A DNA stretch of 36,694 nucleotides from Lachnospiraceae bacterium. Its GTDB lineage: Bacteria > Bacillota > Clostridia > Lachnospirales > Lachnospiraceae. The notes below the pieces were generated by a model. It had not been told where the DNA came from. It did no database searches and saw nothing but the letters and a program-made list of their open reading frames with translations. The DNA is taken from positions 1 to 36,694 of the forward strand of contig JAFUXG010000058.1 of assembly GCA_017470935.1 (NCBI GenBank), read 5' to 3'. Shown piece by piece: positions 25,585 to 35,069 of the stretch (its first letter is position 1; every line of letters starts with the position of its first letter). The translations under genes were made by a program, and so were the position numbers.

Positions 25585-28500
25585 TTATAGTTCCGCAAGG
25601 CATGCATTTACCGTATCCCAGTCAAGAGCTTCCACAGCTGCATGGATTCTTTCCAATCGTTCCTTTTCCTCATTAGAAACTCTATATTGCTTCAACTCAT
25701 TAAGAACAAAAACCGCATCCTCATAATCCATCATTGCCGCAAACTGTGAAAGAGTATTATATGCATCCCTTAACATATCATCACTTATATCTGAAAGCTC
25801 CTCCTCCGAAGGCTCATCACCATTATCAGAAAAGAGACCTTTAAGCCTTCCTCCAAGCTCTCTGAAATCCTTCAATAATCCCTCAGTATTTGCCTTAATA
25901 AGCTCCACATTCTTCTCATTACCTGCCTTCTCCAGCTCCATGGCTCTCTCAGATATATCCATGGCACCTACAAGCTTTGATGTACTCTTTAATGAATGAA
26001 CCTGAATAGTATAATTCTCATAATCCTCTTCATTATAAAATTGTTCAATATCATCAGCCTTCTGATCCACAGACTCTGTGTAGATTTCAAGAACCTCAAG
26101 GTAGCCGTCAACAGACCCGCAAAAGCCTACACCCTGCTCCACATCAAGCCCTGCCTTCTCTTTTATCTCACCAAGCCTTTCATCCGCGCCATCCTCCTGC
26201 TCCTCCTCATCCTCAGAAAAAGAGCCTAACATGATGACCTCCTCCTGGAGAATAACCTTATCATCAGGAAGATACTTGACAAGCATTTCCTCCAGCTTAC
26301 TGCCATCCACAGGCTTAGTCATATAGTCATCAAAGCCCTCTGCCATGAACTGCTCTCTGGCGCCAGAAAGAGCATTGGCAGTCAGCAGTATTATAGGCGT
26401 ATTCATATTGGGGTGCTCGCTCATGCTGTGCATTATCTTAAGGGTAGTAACGCCATCCATCTCCGGCATTCTGTAATCCAGGAAAATAATGTCATAAGCA
26501 TTAACCGCCGCCAGCTCAAGACATTCCTGGCCGCTTAACGCCGTATCGATCTGAATCCTGGTCTGCTTCAAAAGACTCTTGATAACAGTAAGATTCATCT
26601 CAGTGTCATCCACAATGAGAATATGAGCTCTCGGCGCTATGAACTTCTCGTGATACTGAGGACGGTTCTCCATGCTTTCCTTATACCGCTCCCTTATATC
26701 TCCAATAGGCTTCAGATCTATGGCAGTCTGGGGAATCATTGCAGTAAATGTGGAGCCCTTGCCATATTCACTGCTGACCTGGATTGTGCCGTCCATCAGA
26801 CTAAGCAGATTATTGGTAATGGCAAGTCCAAGACCTGTGCCCTCTACTGCTTTATTCTTCTGCATATCCAGTCCTTTAAATGAGGCGAAGAGCTTATCCT
26901 GATCCTCCTTCTTAATACCCCTTCCTGTATCGGACACCTTGAAAACAAGTCCCACACTGTGGTCAGAGGAGAAGGAGCCCCGAACGGAAAACGTCACAGC
27001 TCCCTTATCCGTATATTTCACTGCGTTATTGAGAATGTTGAGCACCACCTGCCTGATACGAAGCTCATCTCCAAAAAGGCGCTCCGGCAGCTCTTCATCT
27101 ATATCAATTTCAAAATCAAGTCCCTTCTGCTCTGCCTTAATCCTCATCATGTTAATAATGTCATTAAGCATGGAGCTTAAATCATATTCTATGGGAACGA
27201 TCTCCATATTACCCGCTTCAATCTTTGAGAAATCCAGAATATCATTAATAAGTGCAAGCAGGCTCTTGCTGGCGCTCTCTATATCCTTCGCGTAGGAGAG
27301 CACTGCATCATTCCTGCTTTCACGAAGTATCATTTCATTCATTCCCAGTATTGCATTGATAGGGGTCCTGATCTCATGGGACATATTTGCAAGGAAATTA
27401 CTCTTTGCCTCACTGCCGGCCCTTGCCCGCTGCTCGTCCTGCCTTGCAATCTCAGTAACACGAAGTATGGATATAAGCTCATTTTGCGTTACCACCTTAG
27501 AGTAATAATCGGTCTGAAGGTAGTTCACATCAGTATGCTCGATCCACTCCACCTGCTGCCTTGTGGCGGCATTCTTGATAAGTATCTGGAAATGCATATC
27601 CCTTATCATCCTAATGCTGTTTTTAAGAATAGATTTTCCAATCTCTGAAAGCTCCTGCTCTCCAAGCATTCCAGCATCGATATTGACCACGTCAAACCCA
27701 AGATTAGAGAAGGACTGCATATTGGTATAACCTGTGCCAAAGCCTTCAAGGGAAAGCATGAAGCCTCTGTTCCTTAACTCCCTCATAACACCTGAGAGCA
27801 TGTTATACTGCCCGGAATCAGCAGGCTCCGGTATCTCAAAATTAATAGCTGAAGGAGATATCTTATATTTCTCCACAAGCCTGTCCATCATACCGATGAA
27901 ATAGGGCTGGATACACTGCTTTACCGACAGCCCCACACTTATATGTAATACACCAAGCTCCATGGGAATTCCGCTTCCTAAGAACATACACACCTCATCC
28001 AACAGCATATTGGCTATGATCAGATCTATCCCATGCCTTTCCGCCAGAGGAAGGATCTGCTTCTCATCAATAATTCCAAGCTCAGGATCATTCAGACTTA
28101 TCTGCGCCTCTGCTCCGTATATTGACTTATCAAGCATATTATAAATGGGCTGGTACTGCACCTCATAATTATGCTCGGAAATCCCACGGTGAAGGGCATG
28201 CTCTAATGCCACATTATACATGAACTTTGCCAGATCCCTGCCCTCTAAAACCCGTTCCTCCTTGGTCTCAATGAAACGGCTGTCTATGAGCTTAAGAATC
28301 TCAGCCTCACTGTTAAGCTCCTCAGGAACTGCCGCAAGCAGCACCATGGTCTTAAGTCTCACATCAACCCCGCTGCAGTTAAAGCTCTCGTTAAATCTTT
28401 CATATATGACCGTTGCAAGCTCTTCTGCCTCCTGCTTGGTACTGTCATGATATACCAGCACAAAGGAGTTTTCATTTACCCTGTAAATCTCATACCTTGA

Positions 28501-29373
28501 ATGCACCTCACGAAGATATGAAACCACCTCACGAAGAAGACTGTCGTCATCAAAGGAGCCTGTGAGACGCTGCAGTATGTCCCCATTTAAAATGCGCAGA
28601 TATATCATGTTAAAATGTCTGTTCATACGGAAGATATTACGGATGTCCGACTCAAAGGCACTGCGGTTGTAGGTACTTGTGGACTGGTCCAGCCTGTCAT
28701 CCTCCCTCTCCACAACAAGCATGATGACAACAAGCCCCATAGCCTCTGCCACCAGCTCTACAGAAAGATTAATTGCCGCAAGCTGGGTAATGATTCCCGA
28801 CAGGGTGATAATAAAGCTGTATAGAAGCGCCCATCGTCTTCTGTGGTTAACAGCATGCCAGTAAAAGAGCATATTGAAAATTGACAGGGCAAAATAGAAT
28901 ACCGCAACAATATAATTGAAAATCTCTCCCCAATTGCGGTAGAAATTATACTGCTCATCAAAATAGTAGATCCACCCTATTAATGGGTTAAGCACCACCA
29001 TGATCTCCGCAATAATGACCGGAACCATATATGCAATCCTTCTGTTACGGGAGGCTTTATGAATGGCACCTGTCACATTCTGAACATATATGAAGAACAG
29101 AGGCGCCAGCAGCGTATGTGCAAAGAAATCAAGAAATTGAAATGTAAGCATGATAAATGCAAGCAGGCGGTTTCCAACTGCATAGGGCATCATAAGCTTG
29201 TAAACTATTCCACCAACAGCACTTACTATGACATCAAACAAAAGCATAACAAACACCTTTGTCTGGCGTCTGTCCATCCTGTTTTCAACCAGCACAAAGA
29301 TAAGGGTAGCAAAACATATTACTGCCGCAACCATATAAAATGTAGTTTTGTAGATCAACTGATAATCTGCCAT
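25585..29373 (-). CDS. hybrid sensor kinase with pseudo-GGDEF, pseudo-EAL, REC and HPt
   Basis: The product is 1262 aa from the ATG at 29373, which has GGAG 9 nt before it; a TTG five codons upstream is rejected. Domains in order: 7TM (about 1-225), degenerate GGDEF (about 230-370), degenerate EAL (about 380-630), HisKA with H666 in NMSHEIRTP, HATPase with GTGLGLAI, REC with D966 in IFLDYRMPEMDG, and HPt with H1126 in VHSLKSTSK. In the EAL domain the motif EAL is EAQ, the DDFG pair is L542-E543-G, and the late Glu motif is altered, so it cannot be an active phosphodiesterase. All phosphorelay residues are intact. The N-terminal 620 residues are paralogous to the next gene. It is the second gene of the operon. 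It probably senses a membrane or nucleotide signal and passes phosphate to a separate receiver. Confidence 0.9.
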   Translation of the reverse strand: MADYQLIYKTTFYMVAAVICFATLIFVLVENRMDRRQTKVFVMLLFDVIVSAVGGIVYKLMMPYAVGNRLLAFIMLTFQFLDFFAHTLLAPLFFIYVQNVTGAIHKASRNRRIAYMVPVIIAEIMVVLNPLIGWIYYFDEQYNFYRNWGEIFNYIVAVFYFALSIFNMLFYWHAVNHRRRWALLYSFIITLSGIITQLAAINLSVELVAEAMGLVVIMLVVEREDDRLDQSTSTYNRSAFESDIRNIFRMNRHFNMIYLRILNGDILQRLTGSFDDDSLLREVVSYLREVHSRYEIYRVNENSFVLVYHDSTKQEAEELATVIYERFNESFNCSGVDVRLKTMVLLAAVPEELNSEAEILKLIDSRFIETKEERVLEGRDLAKFMYNVALEHALHRGISEHNYEVQYQPIYNMLDKSIYGAEAQISLNDPELGIIDEKQILPLAERHGIDLIIANMLLDEVCMFLGSGIPMELGVLHISVGLSVKQCIQPYFIGMMDRLVEKYKISPSAINFEIPEPADSGQYNMLSGVMRELRNRGFMLSLEGFGTGYTNMQSFSNLGFDVVNIDAGMLGEQELSEIGKSILKNSIRMIRDMHFQILIKNAATRQQVEWIEHTDVNYLQTDYYSKVVTQNELISILRVTEIARQDEQRARAGSEAKSNFLANMSHEIRTPINAILGMNEMILRESRNDAVLSYAKDIESASKSLLALINDILDFSKIEAGNMEIVPIEYDLSSMLNDIINMMRIKAEQKGLDFEIDIDEELPERLFGDELRIRQVVLNILNNAVKYTDKGAVTFSVRGSFSSDHSVGLVFKVSDTGRGIKKEDQDKLFASFKGLDMQKNKAVEGTGLGLAITNNLLSLMDGTIQVSSEYGKGSTFTAMIPQTAIDLKPIGDIRERYKESMENRPQYHEKFIAPRAHILIVDDTEMNLTVIKSLLKQTRIQIDTALSGQECLELAAVNAYDIIFLDYRMPEMDGVTTLKIMHSMSEHPNMNTPIILLTANALSGAREQFMAEGFDDYMTKPVDGSKLEEMLVKYLPDDKVILQEEVIMLGSFSEDEEEQEDGADERLGEIKEKAGLDVEQGVGFCGSVDGYLEVLEIYTESVDQKADDIEQFYNEEDYENYTIQVHSLKSTSKLVGAMDISERAMELEKAGNEKNVELIKANTEGLLKDFRELGGRLKGLFSDNGDEPSEEELSDISDDMLRDAYNTLSQFAAMMDYEDAVFVLNELKQYRVSNEEKERLERIHAAVEALDWDTVNACLAEL

Positions 29374-29394
29374 TACAATTGTCTCCAAATTATA

Positions 29395-31287
29395 TTAGTT
29401 ATAAATGGGTGATTCAAGCCTCTTCTCAAATTCCTCCCTGGGAAGCGGTTTATCAAATAGATACCCCTGTACTATATTACAATCAGTATTCTTTAAAAAC
29501 TCTACCTGCTTCTCAGTCTCAACGCCCTCACATATGACGATACGGTCAAGATCCTTGATCATATGGATAACATTGCCAACAAGATTCTCACTGTGTCCTC
29601 CGTCCTCCAGCTTATCAAAGAAGGACTTGTCAATCTTCACCACATCTACATTAATATCCTTGAGCATGGAAAGGGATGAGTACCCCGTTCCAAAATCATC
29701 TATGGACGTATATATTCCTGCATCATCCATATCATGCACAAATTTCTCTAAAGAATCAAAATCCGAATAACCCGAGGATTCTGTAAGCTCAATTTCAACA
29801 TAGTCAGTATTAATGGCATACCTATTGATTATCTCAAGCACATCCTCTGACAGATGCGGGTTCTTCAGATGAAGCTTAGAGAAGTTCGATGATATCCTCA
29901 CCGGCTGCAAGCCCTCTGACATCCATTTACAAATATCCTTACAAACCTGCTCAAATACAAAGAAATCAAGGTCAATTATCCTTCCCTCACTTTCAAGTAC
30001 AGGTATGAACTCTCCGGGAGAAACCATCTTGCCGTCCCTTATCCATCTCACAAGGGCTTCTGCACCACACAATTTCTTGGTATCTATATTAACCTTAGGC
30101 TGATAATAAACCTTAAATTCACCGTTTTCCAAAGCCTGCTTGAAGCTCTCAAGTATCTTCTTCTCCTCCACCATGTTCTCTACCATGGATTTCTCGTACC
30201 ATGCATAATCTCCGCTCTCAACATTTCTTGTACTGTTAATAGCAAGACTGCAGCAATTCATAACTGCACTTAGGTTATCCTCTTCCATAATGGAATACAT
30301 TCCGCATCTTGAATACATGCGCATAACCTTAAGCTCCTCACCAACATAAAGCTTCAGCTCTAAGGGAGACAGCACCTTGAGTATATAATCCTCCCTCCCC
30401 TTCTTCACAAGCATAAGAAAATTATCGTTGCCTGTCCTTGCCACATACTCATTACGCTCTATAAGCTTGTAAAGATACTGGGCATATTCTCTAAGAAGCT
30501 CGTCGGCTCTGTTATATCCGATCTGCTGGTTAATATACTTGAAATCCTTGATATTCACAAGCATTCCTGTATAATCCTTAAGCCTTCCCCTCTTCTTAAG
30601 CCTTGCCGCCACCTGCTTGATCTTGTCGTCATTGGCTATTTCCGTAAGCTGATCCCTATGCAGCATGTCTCTTGCAATGAGAATAAGGGCGCAGAGGCAC
30701 AGTAAGGCAAATACCGTTATAAGAACAATTATCACATTACGCAGTTCATGAAGCCGTTCCGCAATATCAGAGGTCATAATATCACAGCCCACGATTCCAA
30801 CCACTTCATTATCAGAATTATATATAGGTGCATAAGCGCTGAAAAAATTGCCCCATTTATCCCTTGTAAGGTTGCGGTCACAGCTCACCTGTCCGTTAAA
30901 TGCGGTCTCAATATCAGGCAGCATATCATACTCCTCGCCGCATGCCGCCGGCTCCTTGGGATCTGCATCCACCACAAAGGTGAGCCTGCCGTTCTCCAAA
31001 CGCATGGTATATATGTATTCCAGCATGTGATAATCAGTGTATTTTATAAGCTGTTCAAGCACTGTAAAATATGCGTCATCCGTATTGGATCTGATGGTCT
31101 CAAACATGTCTCCATCGATTTCATTTGCCGCAATCACCGCCAGTCCCATGGCATTATTCTTGCTCTGGTCTATCATCATATTACCCACATTTTGGTAAAT
31201 GACCGCACCCAGCAGAATAAATGAGAGCAGGCTTGCCAATATGATATAAAGGGAATGCCTTTGCTTTAAACGAAATAGGTTATTCAT
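29395..31287 (-). CDS. membrane c-di-GMP phosphodiesterase (Cache-like, degenerate GGDEF, EAL)
   Basis: The product is 630 aa from the ATG at 31287, with GGAGG 8 nt before it; an upstream ATG eight codons earlier is rejected. Two membrane helices flank an extracellular Cache-like sensor (about 40-180) that ends with NEVVGIVGCDI, typical of these domains. The GGDEF-like domain has TGNDNF in place of GGDEF, so it should not make cyclic-di-GMP. The EAL domain (about 370-625) is intact: AEALVRW, SSNFS, IELTES, D530-D531 in IDDFGTGYS, VKIDKSF and CEGVET. It is therefore predicted to hydrolyse cyclic-di-GMP. It is the first gene of the operon, 21 bp before the hybrid kinase. Confidence 0.9.
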   Translation of the reverse strand: MNNLFRLKQRHSLYIILASLLSFILLGAVIYQNVGNMMIDQSKNNAMGLAVIAANEIDGDMFETIRSNTDDAYFTVLEQLIKYTDYHMLEYIYTMRLENGRLTFVVDADPKEPAACGEEYDMLPDIETAFNGQVSCDRNLTRDKWGNFFSAYAPIYNSDNEVVGIVGCDIMTSDIAERLHELRNVIIVLITVFALLCLCALILIARDMLHRDQLTEIANDDKIKQVAARLKKRGRLKDYTGMLVNIKDFKYINQQIGYNRADELLREYAQYLYKLIERNEYVARTGNDNFLMLVKKGREDYILKVLSPLELKLYVGEELKVMRMYSRCGMYSIMEEDNLSAVMNCCSLAINSTRNVESGDYAWYEKSMVENMVEEKKILESFKQALENGEFKVYYQPKVNIDTKKLCGAEALVRWIRDGKMVSPGEFIPVLESEGRIIDLDFFVFEQVCKDICKWMSEGLQPVRISSNFSKLHLKNPHLSEDVLEIINRYAINTDYVEIELTESSGYSDFDSLEKFVHDMDDAGIYTSIDDFGTGYSSLSMLKDINVDVVKIDKSFFDKLEDGGHSENLVGNVIHMIKDLDRIVICEGVETEKQVEFLKNTDCNIVQGYLFDKPLPREEFEKRLESPIYN

Positions 31288-31347
31288 TTGGACATCCTCC
31301 TTTTCCTGCATGATTGCACTTTTTATGCGTATAAAAATACATTTTAT

Positions 31348-31376
31348 ATTATAAACTATGCAGGTGGATATTACAA
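31348..31376 (-). promoter_or_regulatory. promoter of the signalling operon
   Basis: On the minus strand TTGTAA and a perfect TATAAT are separated by 17 bp, followed by a leader of about 54 nt before the ATG at 31287. It sits right behind the metG terminator, so it should drive the four signalling genes. Confidence 0.75.
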
Positions 31377-31385
31377 ATAGAATTT

Positions 31386-31427
31386 AAAAAGCGGATGAAT
31401 ATATGCAGAATGCATATATTCATCCGC
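31386..31427 (-). terminator. terminator of metG
   Basis: A perfect 17-bp stem (GCGGATGAATATATGCA, 31391-31407, with 31411-31427) has a 3-nt loop and is followed on the minus strand by TTTTT. It is 21 bp past the metG stop codon. Confidence 0.92.
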
Positions 31428-31448
31428 CGGCATATCATGCGTCCTATA

Positions 31449-33410
31449 CTAGCGTATCTCTGCTCCGTGGGGCACAGGTGTCTCTGTCGTTACGATAGAC
31501 AGCTTGCCCTCCGCATCCTCTGCACAGAGGATCATTCCTTGGGACTCAACTCCTGCAAGCTTGGCAGGCTTTAGGTTGGTCACAACAACCACCTTCTTGC
31601 CGACCATATCCTCCGGAGAGAACTGGGCTTTGATTCCTGATACAATCTGGCGTACCTCGCTGCCAATCTTCACCTTAGAGCAAAGGAGCTTCTTGGAGTT
31701 CTTGACCTCCTCACAGGCGATGACCTCACCCACCTGAAGCTGTACCTTGTCAAAATCCTCTATTGTGATCTCAGGCTTCTTCTCCGCTATATCAATACCA
31801 GGATTATCATCCACCGGCTCTGATTCAGGCTCCGGCGCTGGTGTCATCTCCTCAACCTTCTTCATTACCTCTTCAAGGTCAAGCCTTGCAAAAAGAATCT
31901 CCGGCGAATCCGTAACCTTGGTTCCTGACTTATATCCGCCAAAACGCACCAGATCATTCACCTTTCTCTTAGGTGCATTTAACTGTGCAAGGATCTTCTC
32001 TGAGGTTTCTGGCATATACGGCTCAAGCAGTGTTGCACCGATAACGATACTCTCAACAAGGTTGTAGAGCACTGTTGCCAGCCTGTCCTTCTTGTCCTCC
32101 TCCTTTGCAAGAGACCAGGGCATTGTCTCATCTATATATTTGTTACATCTCTTAAAGAGGTTGAATATCTCTGTAATTGCATCAGCAACTCTTAGCTTAT
32201 CCATTGCCTGAGAAACGCGGATTCTTGTATCAAGTGCATACTCGATAAGCTCATTATCCACATCCTCGTTAACCTTCTTGTTGTTAACCTCACCCTCGAA
32301 ATACTTGTTGGACATTGATACGGTACGGTTAACAAGGTTACCAAGTGTATTGGCAAGATCTGAATTAAGACGCTCCACCATAAGCTCCCATGAGATCACA
32401 CCATCATTGTCAAATGGCATCTCATGAAGCACAAAATATCTTACTGCATCAACGCCAAAAAGCTCCACAAGATCATCTGCATATATAACATTGCCTCTGG
32501 ACTTGCTCATTTTCCCATCACTCTGAATAAGCCATGGATGTCCGAATACCTGCTTAGGAAGCTCTACGCCAAGTGCCATCAGCATTATAGGCCAGTATAT
32601 GGTATGGAAGCGCAATATATCCTTTCCAATTAAATGAAGATCTGCAGGCCAGTACTTGTCATATAATCTGTCATTTTTTCCATCAACATCATATCCCAGA
32701 CCTGTGATATAGTTAGACAGTGCATCAATCCATACATAAACCACATGGTTAGGATCAAAATCAACAGGGATTCCCCATTTAAATGAGGTACGTGATACAC
32801 AAAGATCCTGAAGTCCCGGCTTTAGGAAATTGTTCATCATCTCATTCTTACGGGACTCAGGCTGAATGAATTCAGGATTATTCTCAATATGTCTGATCAG
32901 CCTGTCCTGATACTTGCTCATCTTGAAGAAGTATGCTTCCTCCTTCGCAGGAGAAACCTCTCTTCCGCAGTCCGGGCATTTACCGTCAACTAACTGGGAC
33001 TCGGTGAAAAATGATTCACATGGTGTACAGTAAAGTCCCTCATACTCGCCCTTGTAAATGTCGCCCTTGTCATACAGCTTCTTGAAAATCTTCTGTACCT
33101 GTCTCTCATGGTCCTCGTCTGTGGTACGGATGAACTTATCATATGAGGTGTTCATCAGATCCCAGATTCTCTGGATCTCCCCTGCAGTCTTGTCCACAAA
33201 CTCCTTAGGTGTAACTCCTGCCTCAGCTGCTTTCTGCTCAATCTTTTGTCCATGCTCGTCAGTTCCTGTCTGGAATCTGACATCAAAGCCTACGAATCTC
33301 TTATAGCGGGCGATACTGTCCGCAAGAACAATCTCGTAGGTGTTACCAATATGCGGTTTCCCTGATGTATAGGCAATCGCAGTGGTAATGTAGTACGGTT
33401 TCTTTGCCAT
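31449..33410 (-). CDS. metG: methionyl-tRNA synthetase
   Basis: The product is 653 aa. The signature PHIGN (19-23) and KMSKS (300-304) mark a class I synthetase. Zinc ligands C128, C131, C145 and C148 form one knuckle. The anticodon-binding helical domain follows, and residues about 550-653 are a C-terminal tRNA-binding (EMAP/Trbp111) domain with VQLQVGEVIACEEVKNSKKL. A linker rich in Pro and Glu (about 520-545) joins the two. It charges tRNA-Met. GGAGGAGAGGAA lies before the ATG. No T-box or S-box leader was found in the 200 bp upstream. Confidence 0.97.
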   Translation of the reverse strand: MAKKPYYITTAIAYTSGKPHIGNTYEIVLADSIARYKRFVGFDVRFQTGTDEHGQKIEQKAAEAGVTPKEFVDKTAGEIQRIWDLMNTSYDKFIRTTDEDHERQVQKIFKKLYDKGDIYKGEYEGLYCTPCESFFTESQLVDGKCPDCGREVSPAKEEAYFFKMSKYQDRLIRHIENNPEFIQPESRKNEMMNNFLKPGLQDLCVSRTSFKWGIPVDFDPNHVVYVWIDALSNYITGLGYDVDGKNDRLYDKYWPADLHLIGKDILRFHTIYWPIMLMALGVELPKQVFGHPWLIQSDGKMSKSRGNVIYADDLVELFGVDAVRYFVLHEMPFDNDGVISWELMVERLNSDLANTLGNLVNRTVSMSNKYFEGEVNNKKVNEDVDNELIEYALDTRIRVSQAMDKLRVADAITEIFNLFKRCNKYIDETMPWSLAKEEDKKDRLATVLYNLVESIVIGATLLEPYMPETSEKILAQLNAPKRKVNDLVRFGGYKSGTKVTDSPEILFARLDLEEVMKKVEEMTPAPEPESEPVDDNPGIDIAEKKPEITIEDFDKVQLQVGEVIACEEVKNSKKLLCSKVKIGSEVRQIVSGIKAQFSPEDMVGKKVVVVTNLKPAKLAGVESQGMILCAEDAEGKLSIVTTETPVPHGAEIR

Positions 33411-33543
33411 TTCCTCTCCTCCTTATGATCCGAATGAAAGATTTCGGAGTTATAATATTTTCTTTGTGCTCAGATAAAACGACCTGTTTCCCGGCACGCC
33501 ATACCTATTAAATGATATAGGTACAGATAGATATATCATACGC

Positions 33544-33581
33544 AAAAAGACAGCCTGTGTCAAGGAGAAACGGACTGTCTT
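33544..33581 (-). terminator. terminator of the DUF4143 ATPase gene
   Basis: AAGACAG pairs with CTGTCTT (33547-33553 with 33575-33581), followed on the minus strand by TTTTT. It lies about 30 bp past the stop codon, between the ATPase gene and metG. Confidence 0.7.
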
Positions 33582-33612
33582 CCATGCTGTCTTATATTTC
33601 GTTTCATACATA

Positions 33613-34905
33613 TCATAGATATTCCGCAAAAGCATATAGTGGCAGGTTCGTAAGCCATTCCTGCTCACGATAGTCGGACATAGATATTCTAACCGCATTA
33701 TCCACTTTATACTTCAGGGCAAACGCCTTGAGACTTTTTGCCTGAAGATTCTCATTAGCCTTTACTTCGATCGGAATTATTTCATTATTTTTTTGTATAA
33801 GAAAATCTATCTCACCCTTTGAATTATCAGCCGAGTAATAATACGGTTTGTAATGGGACACTGATATCATTTGCTGCAACACATATTGTTCAGTTAAAGC
33901 GCCTTTGAATTCGGTAAAAAGAACATTAGCATCCACGAAAGAAGTAACCGGCAATTCTCCAAGTGCTGCCAATAATCCTATATCATTAAAATATATTTTA
34001 AATGCATTCAATTGTTCATATGTTTTCAATGGAATACCGGGCTTTTTAACTCTATGAACAAGATGAATCAAACCGCAGTCAGAAAGCCATTGTATTGCCA
34101 ATTCAAAATCCTTTGCCCTTGCTCCGGGCACAACCTGCCCATATATATATTTTCTGTTTTCCTTAGATAATTGTGCAGGAATAGAATCCCATACCTGATT
34201 AAGTCTTGGAACAAGTGATATGGGAGCATGTTTTGAAAAATCCTGTCTGTAATAGTCCAAAAGGCGCTCCTGAACTTGCCTAACAGAATTGATATCTTTA
34301 TCTTTAACATAGGAAACAACTACTTCGGGCATACCGCCAACAATATAATAAGTTTTCAATTCTTCAATCAAAATACTCTTCATTGATGTAATCAACGAAG
34401 CATCCTTTCCTTTGATAATATCCACAAGCTCTTCTTTACCGCATGCCATCAAATATTCATTAAAATTAAGAGGATATAACTCAAGAGAGTCAACTTTGCC
34501 TACCGGAAACGAAGTCCCCTCATGAAGTGCTACCCCTAAGAGTGAACCGGCCGAAACAATAGCATACTCCGGCTTCTCCTCGCAAAAATACTTAAGTGCG
34601 GACAACGCCCTTGGTTCCTCCTGAATCTCATCCATAATTATTAAGGTTTTTTCCGGAATTATCTTTTCACCTGAAAGTGCACCAAATGCTGTAATCAATC
34701 TTGCCGGATCAAGTCCTCCATCTAATACATCATGTAATCTATGTTCTCTGTCAAAATTGATATAAACCATATTGTCGAAATAAAGTCTCCCAAACTCTTT
34801 CATTATCCAGGTCTTTCCCACCTGTCTTGCCCCTCTAATTGTCAATGGCTTCCTATTTTTAGATTCTTTCCATTTAACCAAATCTTTCATTAAATCACGA
34901 TACAA
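33613..34905 (-). CDS. AAA ATPase with DUF4143 domain
   Basis: The product is 430 aa. Residues 22-31 (TIRGARQVGK) hold the Walker A and LIIMDEIQEE (about 88-97) the Walker B of the AAA_14 family. The C-terminal DUF4143 (about 210-400) includes a restriction-enzyme-like fold with KGEIDFLIQ and IIPIEVKANEN. The start is TTG at 34905, with GGGGG 7 nt before it; the first ATG, at 34890, is 22 nt from the site. Such genes are common accessory genes in gut anaerobes; their function is unknown and they are often placed near mobile DNA. It has its own promoter and terminator. Confidence 0.85.
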   Translation of the reverse strand: MYRDLMKDLVKWKESKNRKPLTIRGARQVGKTWIMKEFGRLYFDNMVYINFDREHRLHDVLDGGLDPARLITAFGALSGEKIIPEKTLIIMDEIQEEPRALSALKYFCEEKPEYAIVSAGSLLGVALHEGTSFPVGKVDSLELYPLNFNEYLMACGKEELVDIIKGKDASLITSMKSILIEELKTYYIVGGMPEVVVSYVKDKDINSVRQVQERLLDYYRQDFSKHAPISLVPRLNQVWDSIPAQLSKENRKYIYGQVVPGARAKDFELAIQWLSDCGLIHLVHRVKKPGIPLKTYEQLNAFKIYFNDIGLLAALGELPVTSFVDANVLFTEFKGALTEQYVLQQMISVSHYKPYYYSADNSKGEIDFLIQKNNEIIPIEVKANENLQAKSLKAFALKYKVDNAVRISMSDYREQEWLTNLPLYAFAEYL

Positions 34906-34980
34906 AAAATCGCCCCCAATCCGTGAAAAATTAAAAACATTACAATTAATATGATATTAATTATATTACATTTACAATAT

Positions 34981-35008
34981 AGTATACCATATAACTGTAT
35001 TAATTCAA
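34981..35008 (-). promoter_or_regulatory. promoter of the DUF4143 ATPase gene
   Basis: On the minus strand TTGAAT and TATACT are separated by 16 bp. The -35 box lies within one copy of the 33-bp tandem repeat. The leader before the TTG start is about 70 nt and very AT-rich. Confidence 0.5.
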
Positions 35009-35061
35009 CACTTTTAAGGACGACTTTTTGTATTAATTTAACACTTTTAAGGACAACTTTT
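34996..35061. repeat. 33-bp tandem repeat, two copies
   Basis: Two adjacent 33-bp copies (34996-35028, 35029-35061) differ at only two positions. Each contains TGTATTAATT and CACTTTTAAGGAC. They lie directly upstream of and overlap the promoter of the ATPase gene, so they could be operator sites. Confidence 0.9.
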
Positions 35062-35069
35062 TGTTATAT

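Noticed and set aside
33411-33612. A T-box or other riboswitch before metG
   Set aside because: No T-box sequence, specifier stem or S-box pattern was found; the only hairpin there is the terminator of the gene upstream.
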